The notes under the pieces: generated by a model
Database searches by the model: none
Seen by the model: the letters and a program-made list of their open reading frames with translations, nothing else
What the model was told of the DNA's origin: nothing
From: CALDOK01 sp964481655
GTDB taxonomy: Bacteria; Myxococcota_A; UBA796; JAFGLY01
Reading direction: 5' to 3'
DNA: 64,000 bases
Assembly: GCA_964481655.1 (NCBI GenBank)
Contig: CAYZVO010000005.1
Location: forward strand, 24,285-88,284
Translations under genes and position numbers: made by a program
Shown here: positions 49,231 through 57,943 of the stretch, piece after piece
How the letters are laid out: each line of letters opens with the position of its first letter
How positions within the stretch are numbered: the stretch's first letter is position 1

Positions 49231-49257
49231 GCCTGTGTTCGGTCCTGGAGGCCCCTG

Positions 49258-50754
49258 ATGCGCGCCGTGTCGTCCTTGGCCCTCGCCCTCATCGCCGCCT
49301 GCGGTCCCGCCGATCCCGAGGTCGACGGTGCCGTCGCGCTGACCCTCGAGCTGGACGCCGCCGTCGCCACCGTCGATGAGCGCTTCCTGTCGGTGGCCGT
49401 GGACAGCTCCCAGCTGGTGGGGCTCGAGTTCTGGAACCCCGACGCCTCGAGCGACACCGAGTGGGTCCCGGTGGAGCCCTACGACTTCGGCCGGGAGCAG
49501 CTCCGCACGCTGGCGGCCGAGCTGGCGCCGGCCTGGCTCCGCATCGGCGGCACCCAGGCCGATGTGGTCTGGTACGACCTGAGCGATGACCCGGACACCG
49601 AGCCCCCGGAAGGCGCCGAGGGGGTGCTCACCCGCACCGAGCTCGACGGGCTGTGCGCCTTCGCGGCGGACATGGGCTTCACCATGATGTTCACCCTCAA
49701 CGCCGGCCCCTCGGTCCGGGGTGAGGACGGGGAGTGGATCGGCGACAACAGCGCGGAGCTCATCGAGTACGCCGTGGAGACCGGCTGCCCCATCGAGGTC
49801 TGGGAGCTGGCCAACGAACCCAACGCCTTCATCCTGCACTACCCCGACGGCTACGAGCCCGAGCAGTACGGTGCGGACATGGGCACCCTGGCGGCCCTGC
49901 GGGACGCGCTGCACCCCACCGCCCGCGTCGCTGGGCCCTGCGTGGCCTGGTGGCCCGACGCCGGGGAGTTCCTGCCCTTCACCGAGGAGGCCCTCGCGGC
50001 CGGGGGCGAGCACTTCGACCTGGTCACCTGGCACTACTACCCCCAGCAGAGCGAGCGCTGCCCGGCCGCCACCGTGCCCGCGACCCCGGAGGCGATGCAG
50101 CAGCCGGAACACCTGGACGAGGTGCTCACCTGGGCCGCCGAGGTCGAGGCCGCGACCGCCGCCCACGCCCCCGGCGCCGAGATCTGGCTCGGGGAGACCG
50201 GCAACGCCCAGTGTGGCGGCCAACCCGGGGTCTCCGACCGCTTCGCGTCGAGCTTCTGGTGGCTGGACCAGCTCGGCCTGCTGGCCACCCGGGGCGAGCA
50301 GATGGTGGCCCGGCAGACCCTGAGCGGCGCGGACTACGGCATCATCGACGACCAGGATCTCGAGCCCCGCCCCGACTACTGGGCCAGCCTGCTCTGGCGC
50401 CGGCTGATGGGGACCCGGGTGCTGGCCGTAGACTCCCCGGATTCCGCGCTGCGAGTCTACGCGCACTGCCATCCGGACGGCGGCGGCGAGCTGAGCTTGC
50501 TGGCGCTCAACATCGATCCCGAGCGGACGTTGTGGGTGCAGCCAGGCGCGCTCGAGGCCGAGGCCCTGGAGGTCTGGGTCGTCACCGCCGAGGGCCTCGA
50601 GGCCGGCGAGGTCCAGCTCAACGGCGCGCCGCTGGCCCTCCTGGACGCCGCGGTGCCCTCCACGCCGGGTGTCGAGGCCGACCACTTCGTGCTCCCCCCT
50701 CGCAGCTACGGCTTCGCGCGCTTGTCTGGGGTGGGCGCGGGGGCCTGCCCCTGA
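49258..50754 (+). CDS. GH79 (heparanase/beta-glucuronidase-type) lipoprotein
   Basis: A 498-residue lipoprotein (lipobox LIAAC, Cys15). The (beta/alpha)8 barrel shows both catalytic carboxylates of clan GH-A: acid/base Glu187 in VWELANEPN, and the nucleophile Glu313 in WLGETGNAQCGG. The pattern WELxNEPN and the late GETG match family 79 heparanase-like enzymes that cut beta-glucuronides in glycans. DLVTWHYYP lies in between, as expected. The C-terminal ~90 residues are a beta-sandwich. It is probably anchored at the outer membrane and degrades or edits an acidic polysaccharide. The next genes encode an alginate-type O-acetylation system, so both may act on the same polymer. Confidence 0.85.
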   Translation: MRAVSSLALALIAACGPADPEVDGAVALTLELDAAVATVDERFLSVAVDSSQLVGLEFWNPDASSDTEWVPVEPYDFGREQLRTLAAELAPAWLRIGGTQADVVWYDLSDDPDTEPPEGAEGVLTRTELDGLCAFAADMGFTMMFTLNAGPSVRGEDGEWIGDNSAELIEYAVETGCPIEVWELANEPNAFILHYPDGYEPEQYGADMGTLAALRDALHPTARVAGPCVAWWPDAGEFLPFTEEALAAGGEHFDLVTWHYYPQQSERCPAATVPATPEAMQQPEHLDEVLTWAAEVEAATAAHAPGAEIWLGETGNAQCGGQPGVSDRFASSFWWLDQLGLLATRGEQMVARQTLSGADYGIIDDQDLEPRPDYWASLLWRRLMGTRVLAVDSPDSALRVYAHCHPDGGGELSLLALNIDPERTLWVQPGALEAEALEVWVVTAEGLEAGEVQLNGAPLALLDAAVPSTPGVEADHFVLPPRSYGFARLSGVGAGACP

Positions 50755-50820
50755 CCGGTGTCACGTCCCGCCGCCGCCGAGGGATCCAAGCGCTCCATTG
50801 CACCCACCACCGTGGCGCGA

Positions 50821-50838
50821 CGTCGGTTATCACCGACG
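50821..50838. promoter_or_regulatory. Inverted repeat upstream of the algF-like gene
   Basis: CGTCGGT-TATC-ACCGACG, a perfect 7-bp stem with a 4-nt loop about 50 nt before the GTG start. Could be an operator, a leader hairpin or a weak terminator of the GH79 gene; no U tract. Confidence 0.3.
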
Positions 50839-50886
50839 CCGTGAGGGACATCGAGAGCACCCCGCTCGGTGAACCGAGGAGGTCTG

Positions 50887-51528
50887 GTGAGGTTCGCCGT
50901 CGCTGTGTGTCTGTGCTGTCTGCTCGCCCTGGTCGGGCGGGTGTCCCATGCGGCCGATGACGGCCTGTACGATCCCGCGCCCCCTGCGGACGCCGCCTTC
51001 GTGCGCGCCGTGCACGCCGGCGCCGGCCAGGGCGCCATCGCCCCCGCCCTGGGCCCCCAGAAGCCCGGCGAGCTGAGCTATGCCCAGGCCAGCCCCTACG
51101 TGGTCGTGCCCCAGGGCCAGGCCGAGCTCACCCTCGGCGCCTCCTGGCGCGCCGAGCTCGAGGTGGTCGCCGGCCGCTTCTACACCGCGGTGCGCACCGC
51201 CGAGGGCGTGCAGGTGCTGTCGGACCCGGTCCACACCAACCTCGCCAAGACCCTGCTGGTCATCTACAACCTCTGCGGCGCCGAGGGCGTGAGCCTGCGG
51301 ACCGCCGACGGCGCCACCACGGTCATCGACGGCGTGGCGGCGGACAGCTCGGGGCACCGGGCGGTCAACCCCATGACCATCTCCCTCGGTGTGTGGGTGG
51401 ACGGGACCGCCGCGGGCGCGCTGGAGGATCGCGTCCTCGAGCGCGGCGCCGCCTACTCGGTCTTCGTCCTGGGCAGCCCGGAGGAACCCCAGCTGGTCTG
51501 GGTCCCCAGCAGCACCGCCACCCGCTGA
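50887..51528 (+). CDS. algF: AlgF-like periplasmic O-acetylation protein
   Basis: A 213-residue exported protein: signal peptide residues 1-25 ending VSHAA, then DDGLYDPAPPADAAFVRAVHA, typical of AlgF, and an all-beta body with two Cys-poor domains. AlgF is a periplasmic adaptor needed for O-acetylation of alginate with AlgI, AlgJ and AlgX. GTG at 50887 is preferred over GTG 50869, because AGGAGG (50877-50882) is 4 nt away. 16 nt before the AlgI-like gene. Its presence suggests acetylation of a surface polysaccharide, which need not be alginate since no alginate polymerase gene is seen. Confidence 0.75.
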   Translation: MRFAVAVCLCCLLALVGRVSHAADDGLYDPAPPADAAFVRAVHAGAGQGAIAPALGPQKPGELSYAQASPYVVVPQGQAELTLGASWRAELEVVAGRFYTAVRTAEGVQVLSDPVHTNLAKTLLVIYNLCGAEGVSLRTADGATTVIDGVAADSSGHRAVNPMTISLGVWVDGTAAGALEDRVLERGAAYSVFVLGSPEEPQLVWVPSSTATR

Positions 51529-51544
51529 TCCCGGGGAGGGGGAC

Positions 51545-52948
51545 GTGGTCTTCTCGTCGCAGGTCTTCCTGTGCCTGTTCCTGCCAGCCTTCCTGGCGGT
51601 CTACTACCTGACCCCCGTCCGGCGGCGGTCGGTGGTGATCCTGCTGGGCAGCTACGTGTTCTACGGCTGGTGGCGGGTGGACTTCCTGCTGCTCTTCGCG
51701 GCGGTCAAGCTGTGGTGCTACGTCGCGTCCATCGCCATCGTGCGGGCTCAGGCCGCAGGCCGCAGCGAGCGCGCCCGCCGGGCCATGATCGCGGGGGTCG
51801 CCGGCGCGCTGGCGGCCCTGGGGTGGTTCAAGTACGCCGACTTCGGCATCGCCAACCTCAACGCCGCCATGGAGTCCGTGGGCCTCGCCCCCCTCTCCCT
51901 GGCCCACGTGGTGCTGCCCATCGGCATCTCGTTCTACACCTTCCAGGCGGTCAGCTACGTGGTGGACGTGTGGCGTGGGGACGCCGAGCCGGCCGGTAGC
52001 TTCTGGGACTTCGCGGCCTTCATCGGGCTCTTCCCGCAGCTCGTGGCCGGGCCGGTGCTCCGCTACAAGGACATGGCCGCCCAGTTCGTCCACCGCCGCC
52101 ACGGGCTCGATCGCTTCTCCCAGGGTGCCACCCGCTTCATGATGGGGCTGTGCAAGAAGGTGCTCATCGCAGACGCGGTGGCCCCCCTCGCCGATCTGGG
52201 CTTCGGGCTGGCCCAGCCCACCATGGTCGAGGCCTGGCTCGGCACCGTGGCCTACACCGTGCAGCTGTACTTCGACTTCTCCGCCTACAGCGACATGGCC
52301 ATCGGGCTGGGCCTGATGATGGGCTTCCGCTTCCCCGAGAACTTCGACCGCCCCTACCTCTCCCGCAGCATCACCGAGTTCTGGCGCCGCTGGCACATCA
52401 GCCTGTCGACCTGGCTGCGGGACTACCTCTACATCCCCCTGGGCGGCAACCGGCACGGGCCGACCCGCACCTACGTCAACCTGCTCATCACCATGGTGCT
52501 GGGTGGGCTGTGGCACGGCGCCTCCTGGACCTTCGTGCTGTGGGGCGCCTGGCACGGGCTGTTCCTGGCGGCCGAGCGGCGCTTCACCCGCAAGGAAGGC
52601 GGGGTGCGCCTGGGGCCGGGCCTGGGCCTGCTGCCGACCCTGGTCGTGGTCATGCTGGGCTGGGTGCTGTTCCGGGCCCCGGATCTGGGCGCGGCCATGG
52701 AGATCTACGCCGGCATGGTGGGCCTGAACGGGCTGGGCATCGGCGACGTGGCCGCCTGGCAGCTCCGGGGCCTGCCGCTGGCCGCCCTGGCGGTGGGGGT
52801 GTTGCTGGTGTTCTGGCCCGCCCGGGTCGCGGCCTCCACCTGGGCCCGCAGCGCCCGGGTGGGGCTGGCCTTCGTGCCCCTGTTCCTGCTCGCCGTGCTG
52901 CGCCTCGCCGCCCAGTCCCACTCCCCCTTCCTCTACTTCCAGTTCTGA
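51545..52948 (+). CDS. algI: AlgI-like MBOAT O-acyltransferase
   Basis: A 467-residue membrane-bound O-acyltransferase with 10-11 helices. Diagnostic parts: FSSQVFLCLFLPAF at the N-terminus, VLPIGISFYTFQAVSYVVD, YFDFSAYSDMAIGLG, WRRWHISLSTWLRDYLYIPLGG and LWHGASWTF, whose His is the MBOAT catalytic residue. AlgI moves acetyl groups from a cytoplasmic donor across the membrane to AlgJ/AlgX. GTG at 51545 follows GGGGAGGGG. Stop overlaps the AlgJ-like ATG by 1 nt (TGATG). MBOATs of this type also serve teichoic acid or cellulose modification, so the polymer is open. Confidence 0.9.
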   Translation: MVFSSQVFLCLFLPAFLAVYYLTPVRRRSVVILLGSYVFYGWWRVDFLLLFAAVKLWCYVASIAIVRAQAAGRSERARRAMIAGVAGALAALGWFKYADFGIANLNAAMESVGLAPLSLAHVVLPIGISFYTFQAVSYVVDVWRGDAEPAGSFWDFAAFIGLFPQLVAGPVLRYKDMAAQFVHRRHGLDRFSQGATRFMMGLCKKVLIADAVAPLADLGFGLAQPTMVEAWLGTVAYTVQLYFDFSAYSDMAIGLGLMMGFRFPENFDRPYLSRSITEFWRRWHISLSTWLRDYLYIPLGGNRHGPTRTYVNLLITMVLGGLWHGASWTFVLWGAWHGLFLAAERRFTRKEGGVRLGPGLGLLPTLVVVMLGWVLFRAPDLGAAMEIYAGMVGLNGLGIGDVAAWQLRGLPLAALAVGVLLVFWPARVAASTWARSARVGLAFVPLFLLAVLRLAAQSHSPFLYFQF

Positions 52949-54045
52949 TGCCTCCCACTCCCCCCTCCAGCGCCTCCCTGCCCGGGATCGCCTTCATCGG
53001 GTTCCTCGCGGTGTCCTTCGTCGGCGCCATCGCGGGCGCGACCAGCTGGGAGCCCGTCGGAGAGCAGCCCGTGCTGGACGGCACCCTCGCCGAGGCGGTG
53101 GAGGACCAGGTGGACGAGCACGCCCCCTGGCGGGAGCCCGCCATCACGGCCTGGGCCGTGGCCGAGCACCTGCTGTTCCACGAGGGCCGTCCCGGGGTGC
53201 TCGAGGGCGATCCCGGCTGGCTGTTCTCGGACGAGGAGCTGCGCTGCTATCCCGACGAGGACGGCGTGCTGGCCCAGCGTCTGGTCTGGATGGAGCAGGT
53301 CCGCGATCACCTGCGGGCTCGTGGCAGCGAGCTGATGGTGGCGCTGCTGCCCTCCAAGGCCCGGGTGCGGGCGGACGCCCTGGGGCGCTACCAGCTGCCA
53401 GGCTGTGCCGACGCCCGGTTCGCGCGCACCCACCAGGGCCTGGTGGAGCTGGGGATCCTCGCCCCCGATCTGCGCCCCGTGATGGCCGCGGGGGTCGCTC
53501 AGGGCGAGGCGGTCTTCCTGCGCACCGACACCCACTGGACTCCAGCTGGAGCGCAGCGGGTCGCCCGGGCCCTGGCGGCCGCTCAGCCCGTGGCCGGGCT
53601 GGCCGACGGCAGCTGGGAGCTCAGCTGGGATCAGCCCGCGGAGCACCTGGGAGATCTGACCCGCTACCTGCCCCTGGGGCCCCTGATGGATGCCCTGGGT
53701 CCGGCCCCCGACCAGCTCTCCACCCCGCGCAGCCAGGGGCAGGCCGGTGGGGAGCCCCTGGGCCTGCTGGACGAGGTGGTGGTGCCCGTGGCCCTGGTGG
53801 GCAGCTCCTACAGCGCCGATCCCCGCTGGGGCTTCGCCGCCCTGCTGCGCCACGCCCTGCAGGCCGACGTGCTCGAGGCCGCGCAGGTGGGACAGGGCCC
53901 CTGGCTGCCCATGCGCAGCTACCTGAAGGACGACGCCTTCCTCGAGACTCCTCCCCGCTTGGTGATCTGGGAGATCCCGGAGCGCTACGTCACCGCCCCC
54001 ATCGAGCGCGAGGGCGACGCCCCCCTCGCGAGCCTGCTGGAGTGA
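52948..54045 (+). CDS. algJ: AlgJ-like SGNH O-acetyltransferase
   Basis: A 365-residue protein with one N-terminal membrane helix (IAFIGFLAVSFVGAIAGA). It follows the AlgJ/AlgX fold: HAPWREPAITAW region, GDPGWLFSDEEL, the catalytic Asp-His in RTDTHWTPAG, and the Ser nucleophile in ALVGSSYSADPRWGF, ending VIWEIPERYV. AlgJ is an acetyl carrier/transferase that receives acetyl from AlgI. GTGA overlap of 4 nt to the next gene. Shows all three residues needed for catalysis, so an active esterase/transferase is likely. Confidence 0.85.
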   Translation: MPPTPPSSASLPGIAFIGFLAVSFVGAIAGATSWEPVGEQPVLDGTLAEAVEDQVDEHAPWREPAITAWAVAEHLLFHEGRPGVLEGDPGWLFSDEELRCYPDEDGVLAQRLVWMEQVRDHLRARGSELMVALLPSKARVRADALGRYQLPGCADARFARTHQGLVELGILAPDLRPVMAAGVAQGEAVFLRTDTHWTPAGAQRVARALAAAQPVAGLADGSWELSWDQPAEHLGDLTRYLPLGPLMDALGPAPDQLSTPRSQGQAGGEPLGLLDEVVVPVALVGSSYSADPRWGFAALLRHALQADVLEAAQVGQGPWLPMRSYLKDDAFLETPPRLVIWEIPERYVTAPIEREGDAPLASLLE

Positions 54046-55358
54046 CCGTGTCCCCCTCGATCCTGCCCCTGCTCGCCCTCGCCCTCACCCCGCCGGCCCC
54101 CGCCGAGCCCGTCCCGCTGTGCAAGGAGGCCGTCGAACGCGGCATCTTCTCCGTGCCCGGCGGCTGGCTGCTCAACCCCGCCGACATGCAGCAGCGCCTG
54201 CTCTGGAAGCCCGAGGTCGCCGCCCAGGTGGAGCTCCTGATCGAGGCGCTCGAGGCCCGGGGCATCCACCTCGCGGTGGTGCTGCAGCCCACCCGGGGCC
54301 TGGCCCTGCGCGACGGCGAGGCCCGGGCCGACGCGGCCGGGGTCCCGTATGACCTGGCCGCCGCCTATGGTGGCTACCGCACCGTCACCAGTTGGTTCGA
54401 GGGCCACGGTGTGACCACCGTGGATCTGGTCGCCCTGGCCCACTCCGACGCCCTCGAGGGGGACTACTACTTCCCCCGGGACCACCACTGGACCCAGCCG
54501 ACCGCTCAGCTCGCGGCCCAGCGGCTGGCGGAGCGGATCGCGCCCCTGGGGCTCGATCTTCCCCCCGCCAGCTTCAGCACCCAGACCCTGCCGGGGGATC
54601 CCCGCAGCTGGCCTGGCAGCCGAGGCACCCGCCTGATGCAGATCTGCCCGAAGCTGACCCCTCCGGATCTCAGTCACCCGCGGGTGCGCACCGAGCGGCT
54701 CGACGAGCCCCAGCTGGGTCTGCTAGACGAGGTGCCCACCCCGGCCGTGTTGTTGGTGGGCACCAGCTTCTCGGGCGCCGAGTTCAACTTCCCCGGCTAC
54801 CTCGCCGAGGCCCTGGGCACCGAGGTCATGACCGTGATGATGGGGGGCGCGGGGCCCCTGGCCACGCTGATGAGCGCCCTGCGCTCCGACGCGGTGCTGG
54901 ACGATCCCCCCAGCCTCATCGTCTGGGAGTGGTCCGTCACCGGCCTGTGGGGTCGCAAGCCCGACACCCCCGATCTCGACGACGCCCTCGCCTGGGCCCA
55001 GATCCTGCCCTCGGCCCGCGGGCGCTGCGATGAGCCCGCCTTCGTCGGCCGGATCGAGGTCGCGGGTGGCGAGGCCGAACCCTTGAGCCTGCCGGCGCCC
55101 CTCGCCCTGCCCGAGGGCAGCTACGCCGCGCTGCGGACGGGGGACCCGAGCCTGACCAACCTGACCCTCGCCCTGCGGGATGACGGGGGCCCGGAGCGGG
55201 AGCTGTCCTTGCCGAGCTACGGCCGGCTCCGCTACACCGGCAACCAGTTCGTGGCGCTTGGGCCGGCGCTGCAGGAGCTGGTCGAGATCCAGCTGGGCGC
55301 GCCCGACGGCGCCGCGGGGAGCGTGGAGCTCACGCTCTGTGAGCCGCCGACGCCGTAG
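54042..55358 (+). CDS. algX: AlgX-like SGNH acetyltransferase with beta-rich C-terminal domain
   Basis: A 438-residue exported protein with a signal peptide (LPLLALALTPPAPAEP). Residues ~25-310 match the AlgX/AlgJ fold: GGWLLNPADMQQRL, RDHHWTQPTAQLA (Asp-His pair), LVGTSFSGAEFNFPG (Ser nucleophile) and LIVWEWSVTGLW. Residues ~325-438 are beta-rich, in the place of the carbohydrate-binding module of AlgX. In alginate systems AlgX puts acetyl groups onto the polymer in the periplasm. Two such enzymes in one operon plus AlgI and AlgF make a full acetylation set. Polymer unknown. Confidence 0.82.
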   Translation: MTVSPSILPLLALALTPPAPAEPVPLCKEAVERGIFSVPGGWLLNPADMQQRLLWKPEVAAQVELLIEALEARGIHLAVVLQPTRGLALRDGEARADAAGVPYDLAAAYGGYRTVTSWFEGHGVTTVDLVALAHSDALEGDYYFPRDHHWTQPTAQLAAQRLAERIAPLGLDLPPASFSTQTLPGDPRSWPGSRGTRLMQICPKLTPPDLSHPRVRTERLDEPQLGLLDEVPTPAVLLVGTSFSGAEFNFPGYLAEALGTEVMTVMMGGAGPLATLMSALRSDAVLDDPPSLIVWEWSVTGLWGRKPDTPDLDDALAWAQILPSARGRCDEPAFVGRIEVAGGEAEPLSLPAPLALPEGSYAALRTGDPSLTNLTLALRDDGGPERELSLPSYGRLRYTGNQFVALGPALQELVEIQLGAPDGAAGSVELTLCEPPTP

Positions 55359-55374
55359 GGGGGGCGGGCCGCGA

Positions 55375-55403
55375 TAGAATCCGGGCTCGAACCGAGCCCG
55401 GAG
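55375..55403 (+). promoter_or_regulatory. -10-like TAGAAT and RBS-overlapping hairpin
   Basis: TAGAAT (55375-55380) is followed at once by CCGGGCTCG-AAC-CGAGCCCGG (55381-55401), a perfect 9-bp stem with a 3-nt loop whose 3' arm includes the first two G of the GGAG ribosome binding site (55400-55403), 6 nt before the ATG. It could hide the ribosome binding site, acting as a leader-RNA switch or thermosensor-like element. Confidence 0.4.
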
Positions 55404-55409
55404 CTCCTC

Positions 55410-56918
55410 ATGATCGGCCTGCTTCCCTTCGTCTTCGTCGCCTCTTTCGCGTCCGCCCAGGAGGACGACGCCCTCGCCGGCCACCCCGTGATGGCGGGAG
55501 AGTCCCAGATCACCACCCTGGCGCAGGCCCCTCGCGGCGTGGTCTGGGTCGAGGGCATGGCCTGGGTGCTCACCCAGGATCAGGCGCTGCAGACCTGGAG
55601 CCAGGGCCCCGAGGGCTGGAGCCAGGGCCCCGAGCAGCGCGTCCCGGGCGCGATGGGCCTGACGCTGATCGAGGGCACGCCCTGGGTGATGCTGGCTGAG
55701 ATCAAGGCGGTGCCCATCGGGCAGATCTCCACGAGCGGGCTCACCACGGGTGCTGGCTTCGCGGCGGCCCCCAGCGCCGATCTGCAGGCCGAGCCCGTCC
55801 CGTCCGAGCCGCGGCCCGATGGCGCCTTGGGCACCATCCTGTCCGTCGCTCAGGGCACCGCGGTGGTGGACCTCGGGCGGGCGTCCGGGGTCGGCCCGGG
55901 CACCGACCTGCGCTTCATGGGCACCGAGCTGGTGGAGGTCCCCAGCTTGAGCGGCGACGGCATGGAGGAGCGCGAGGTCGGCCGGGTGACCGGCACCGGC
56001 CGGGTGCGGCTCATCGAGGACGACCGGGCGCTGGTGGATCTGGATCGCGGCAGCCGGGTCGTGGTGGGCGACGCCGTGGAGCTGGCTGGCGAGGGCCTGC
56101 GCTACCCCATCGGCCCCGAGCGCCTCGGGGGCCTGCGGGAGTCGGGGCTCATCGTGCGCCCGGTGCTGGGCCTGGACACCCTGGGGGTGGCCTTCATCAA
56201 CGAGCTGTGGACCACCTGGCACTTCGACGCGCCCTGGTACGCCACCGTGCGCGCCTCGCCCCTGGGCCTGGGCTGGAGCCGCGACGGCAACCCCATCTCC
56301 GTCGCGGGTCTGATCAGCGGTGGCTACGACGCCCGCTTCTTCTCGGTGGGGCTCGGGGCCGGCTGGTCCATGCTCAACGGTGACCCCAGCAACTGGGGCC
56401 GGAGCTACAACACCTACGAGCAGGACGCCGGCGGCTGGGGCGCGGTGCAGTTCGACGACGTGGACAACGCCTTCTCGGTGGTCCAGGAGGCCCGACTGGG
56501 CGCCCGGGATGGGCTGCACCTGACCGTGCGCAACACCTTCGTGCTGGTGCCCCAGCAGGACTACCAGTGGAACGGCGCCTGCGACGGCTACGACTACTAC
56601 TACGACAGCGACGTGGACTGGAACGACTGCTACGAGCTCATCGATCAGGGCGACTCCTTCGAGTACGGCGGCATCGCCATGGCCCTGTACGTGCCGGTGG
56701 GCGCCCGCACCGATCTGTTCGCCGACTGGGGCACGGGCGGCTCCGGCGTCACCTGGGTCGAGGGTGGCGTGGCCACCTGGCTGCGGGGCCACGGCGACGC
56801 CGGCAGCCTGGGGATCTCCGTCGCCGCGGGCTACGGCTCCCTGCAGGCCCAGCCCAACGACGAGTGGGTCGAGCTGTACGGCCCGCTCGTGAGCCTCGGC
56901 GCCCGCTGGCGCTGGTAG
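55410..56918 (+). CDS. Secreted outer-membrane-type protein, beta-rich
   Basis: A 502-residue protein with a signal peptide (LLPFVFVASFASAQ). The N-terminal part has a short near-perfect repeat TWSQGPEGWSQGPEQ and a ~90-residue domain with VVDLGRASGVGPGTDLRF and VDLDRGSRVVVGDAVEL, like carbohydrate or membrane-binding beta domains seen in bacterial envelope proteins. From residue ~225 the sequence has alternating aromatic/hydrophobic strands (YATVRASPLGLGW, LYVPVGARTDLFADWG) and ends in Arg-Trp, as in outer-membrane beta-barrels. No family recognised. The leader holds a hairpin over the ribosome binding site. Confidence 0.7.
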   Translation: MIGLLPFVFVASFASAQEDDALAGHPVMAGESQITTLAQAPRGVVWVEGMAWVLTQDQALQTWSQGPEGWSQGPEQRVPGAMGLTLIEGTPWVMLAEIKAVPIGQISTSGLTTGAGFAAAPSADLQAEPVPSEPRPDGALGTILSVAQGTAVVDLGRASGVGPGTDLRFMGTELVEVPSLSGDGMEEREVGRVTGTGRVRLIEDDRALVDLDRGSRVVVGDAVELAGEGLRYPIGPERLGGLRESGLIVRPVLGLDTLGVAFINELWTTWHFDAPWYATVRASPLGLGWSRDGNPISVAGLISGGYDARFFSVGLGAGWSMLNGDPSNWGRSYNTYEQDAGGWGAVQFDDVDNAFSVVQEARLGARDGLHLTVRNTFVLVPQQDYQWNGACDGYDYYYDSDVDWNDCYELIDQGDSFEYGGIAMALYVPVGARTDLFADWGTGGSGVTWVEGGVATWLRGHGDAGSLGISVAAGYGSLQAQPNDEWVELYGPLVSLGARWRW

Positions 56919-56931
56919 CCCGGAGGATCCC

Positions 56932-57876
56932 ATGCACCGCACCCTGCCCCTCGCCCTCCTGCTGGCCGTGGGCTGCCCCAAGCCGGCGGACACCGGCCCG
57001 GACACCCAGGACAGCGACACCCCGGTCGATCACTCGCAGCCGCCCCCCACCTTCATCGAGGCCGTCCCCGAGCGCATGGTGGCCATCGGCGATGTGCACG
57101 GCGATCTCGAGGCCACCCGCGCGGCCCTGCAGCTGGCCGGCGCCATCGACGCCGACGACCAGTGGATCGGCGGCGACATGGTCCTGGTCCAGACCGGCGA
57201 TCAGATCGATCGCGGCCCCGACGACCGCGCCATCCTCGATCTCTTCGCCGAGCTGGCCGTGCAGGCCCACGCCGCCGGGGGGGCCGTGTACCCCCTGTGG
57301 GGCAACCACGAGGTGATGAACGTCGAGCTGGACCTGCGCTACATCCACGAGGACGCCTGGGACCAGTTCGACGACATCGAGTACAGCGACGACGACACCG
57401 AGCTGTCGTCCTACGACGAGGACCAGCGGGGTCGCATCGCCGCCTTCCGGCCGGGCGGGCCCTACGCCCTGATGCTGGCCGGGCGCAACGGCGCCATGGT
57501 GGTGGGCGAGACCGCCTTCGTGCACGGGGGCATCCTGCCGGAGCACGCGACCCACGGCATCGACACCTTCAACGCCGAGGTCCAGGCCTGGATGCGCGGC
57601 GAGGCCGAGCAGACCGGGCCCATCACCGAGAGCGACAGCCCTGTGTGGGCCCGGACCTACAGCGACGAGCCCGGCATCGCCGAGTGCGCCCAGCTCGAGG
57701 AGGCCCTGGCCACCATCGGCGCCACCCGCATGGTGGTCGGCCACACCATCCAGGACGAGATCAACCCCGCCTGCGACGGCCAGGTCTGGCGCATCGACGT
57801 GGGCATGTCCGAGTACTACGGCGGCAGCCCGGCGGTGCTCGAGATCACGCCCGAGGGGTTCCAGGCGATCGAGTAG
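56932..57876 (+). CDS. Metallophosphatase (calcineurin-like, Shewanella-type) lipoprotein
   Basis: A 314-residue lipoprotein (lipobox LLAVGC, Cys15) with an acidic linker and a calcineurin-like phosphoesterase domain. Motifs in order: GDVHGD (residues ~53-58), TGDQIDRGPDD, LWGNHEVMN and, in the C-terminal half, VVGHTIQDEI plus VHGG. These ligate a di-metal centre. The family cuts phosphomono- or diesters; the Shewanella-like phosphatase subgroup dephosphorylates proteins. ATG 13 nt after the preceding stop with CGGAGGAT as ribosome binding site, so it is likely in the same operon as the outer-membrane protein. Acts outside the cytoplasm. Confidence 0.88.
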   Translation: MHRTLPLALLLAVGCPKPADTGPDTQDSDTPVDHSQPPPTFIEAVPERMVAIGDVHGDLEATRAALQLAGAIDADDQWIGGDMVLVQTGDQIDRGPDDRAILDLFAELAVQAHAAGGAVYPLWGNHEVMNVELDLRYIHEDAWDQFDDIEYSDDDTELSSYDEDQRGRIAAFRPGGPYALMLAGRNGAMVVGETAFVHGGILPEHATHGIDTFNAEVQAWMRGEAEQTGPITESDSPVWARTYSDEPGIAECAQLEEALATIGATRMVVGHTIQDEINPACDGQVWRIDVGMSEYYGGSPAVLEITPEGFQAIE

Positions 57877-57920
57877 GTCGAGCGGACAATTCCTGACCGC
57901 CCGACGGGTGGCGGGTGGCG

Positions 57921-57934
57921 TGAACGCATGTTCA
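57921..57934. promoter_or_regulatory. LexA-type SOS box upstream of dinB
   Basis: TGAACGCATGTTCA is a palindrome with GAAC-N4-GTTC, the LexA operator type of Gram-positives and several deltaproteobacteria. It ends 9 nt before the dinB ATG, so bound repressor would cover the start region. Confidence 0.75.
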
Positions 57935-57943
57935 ACTGAAGAC

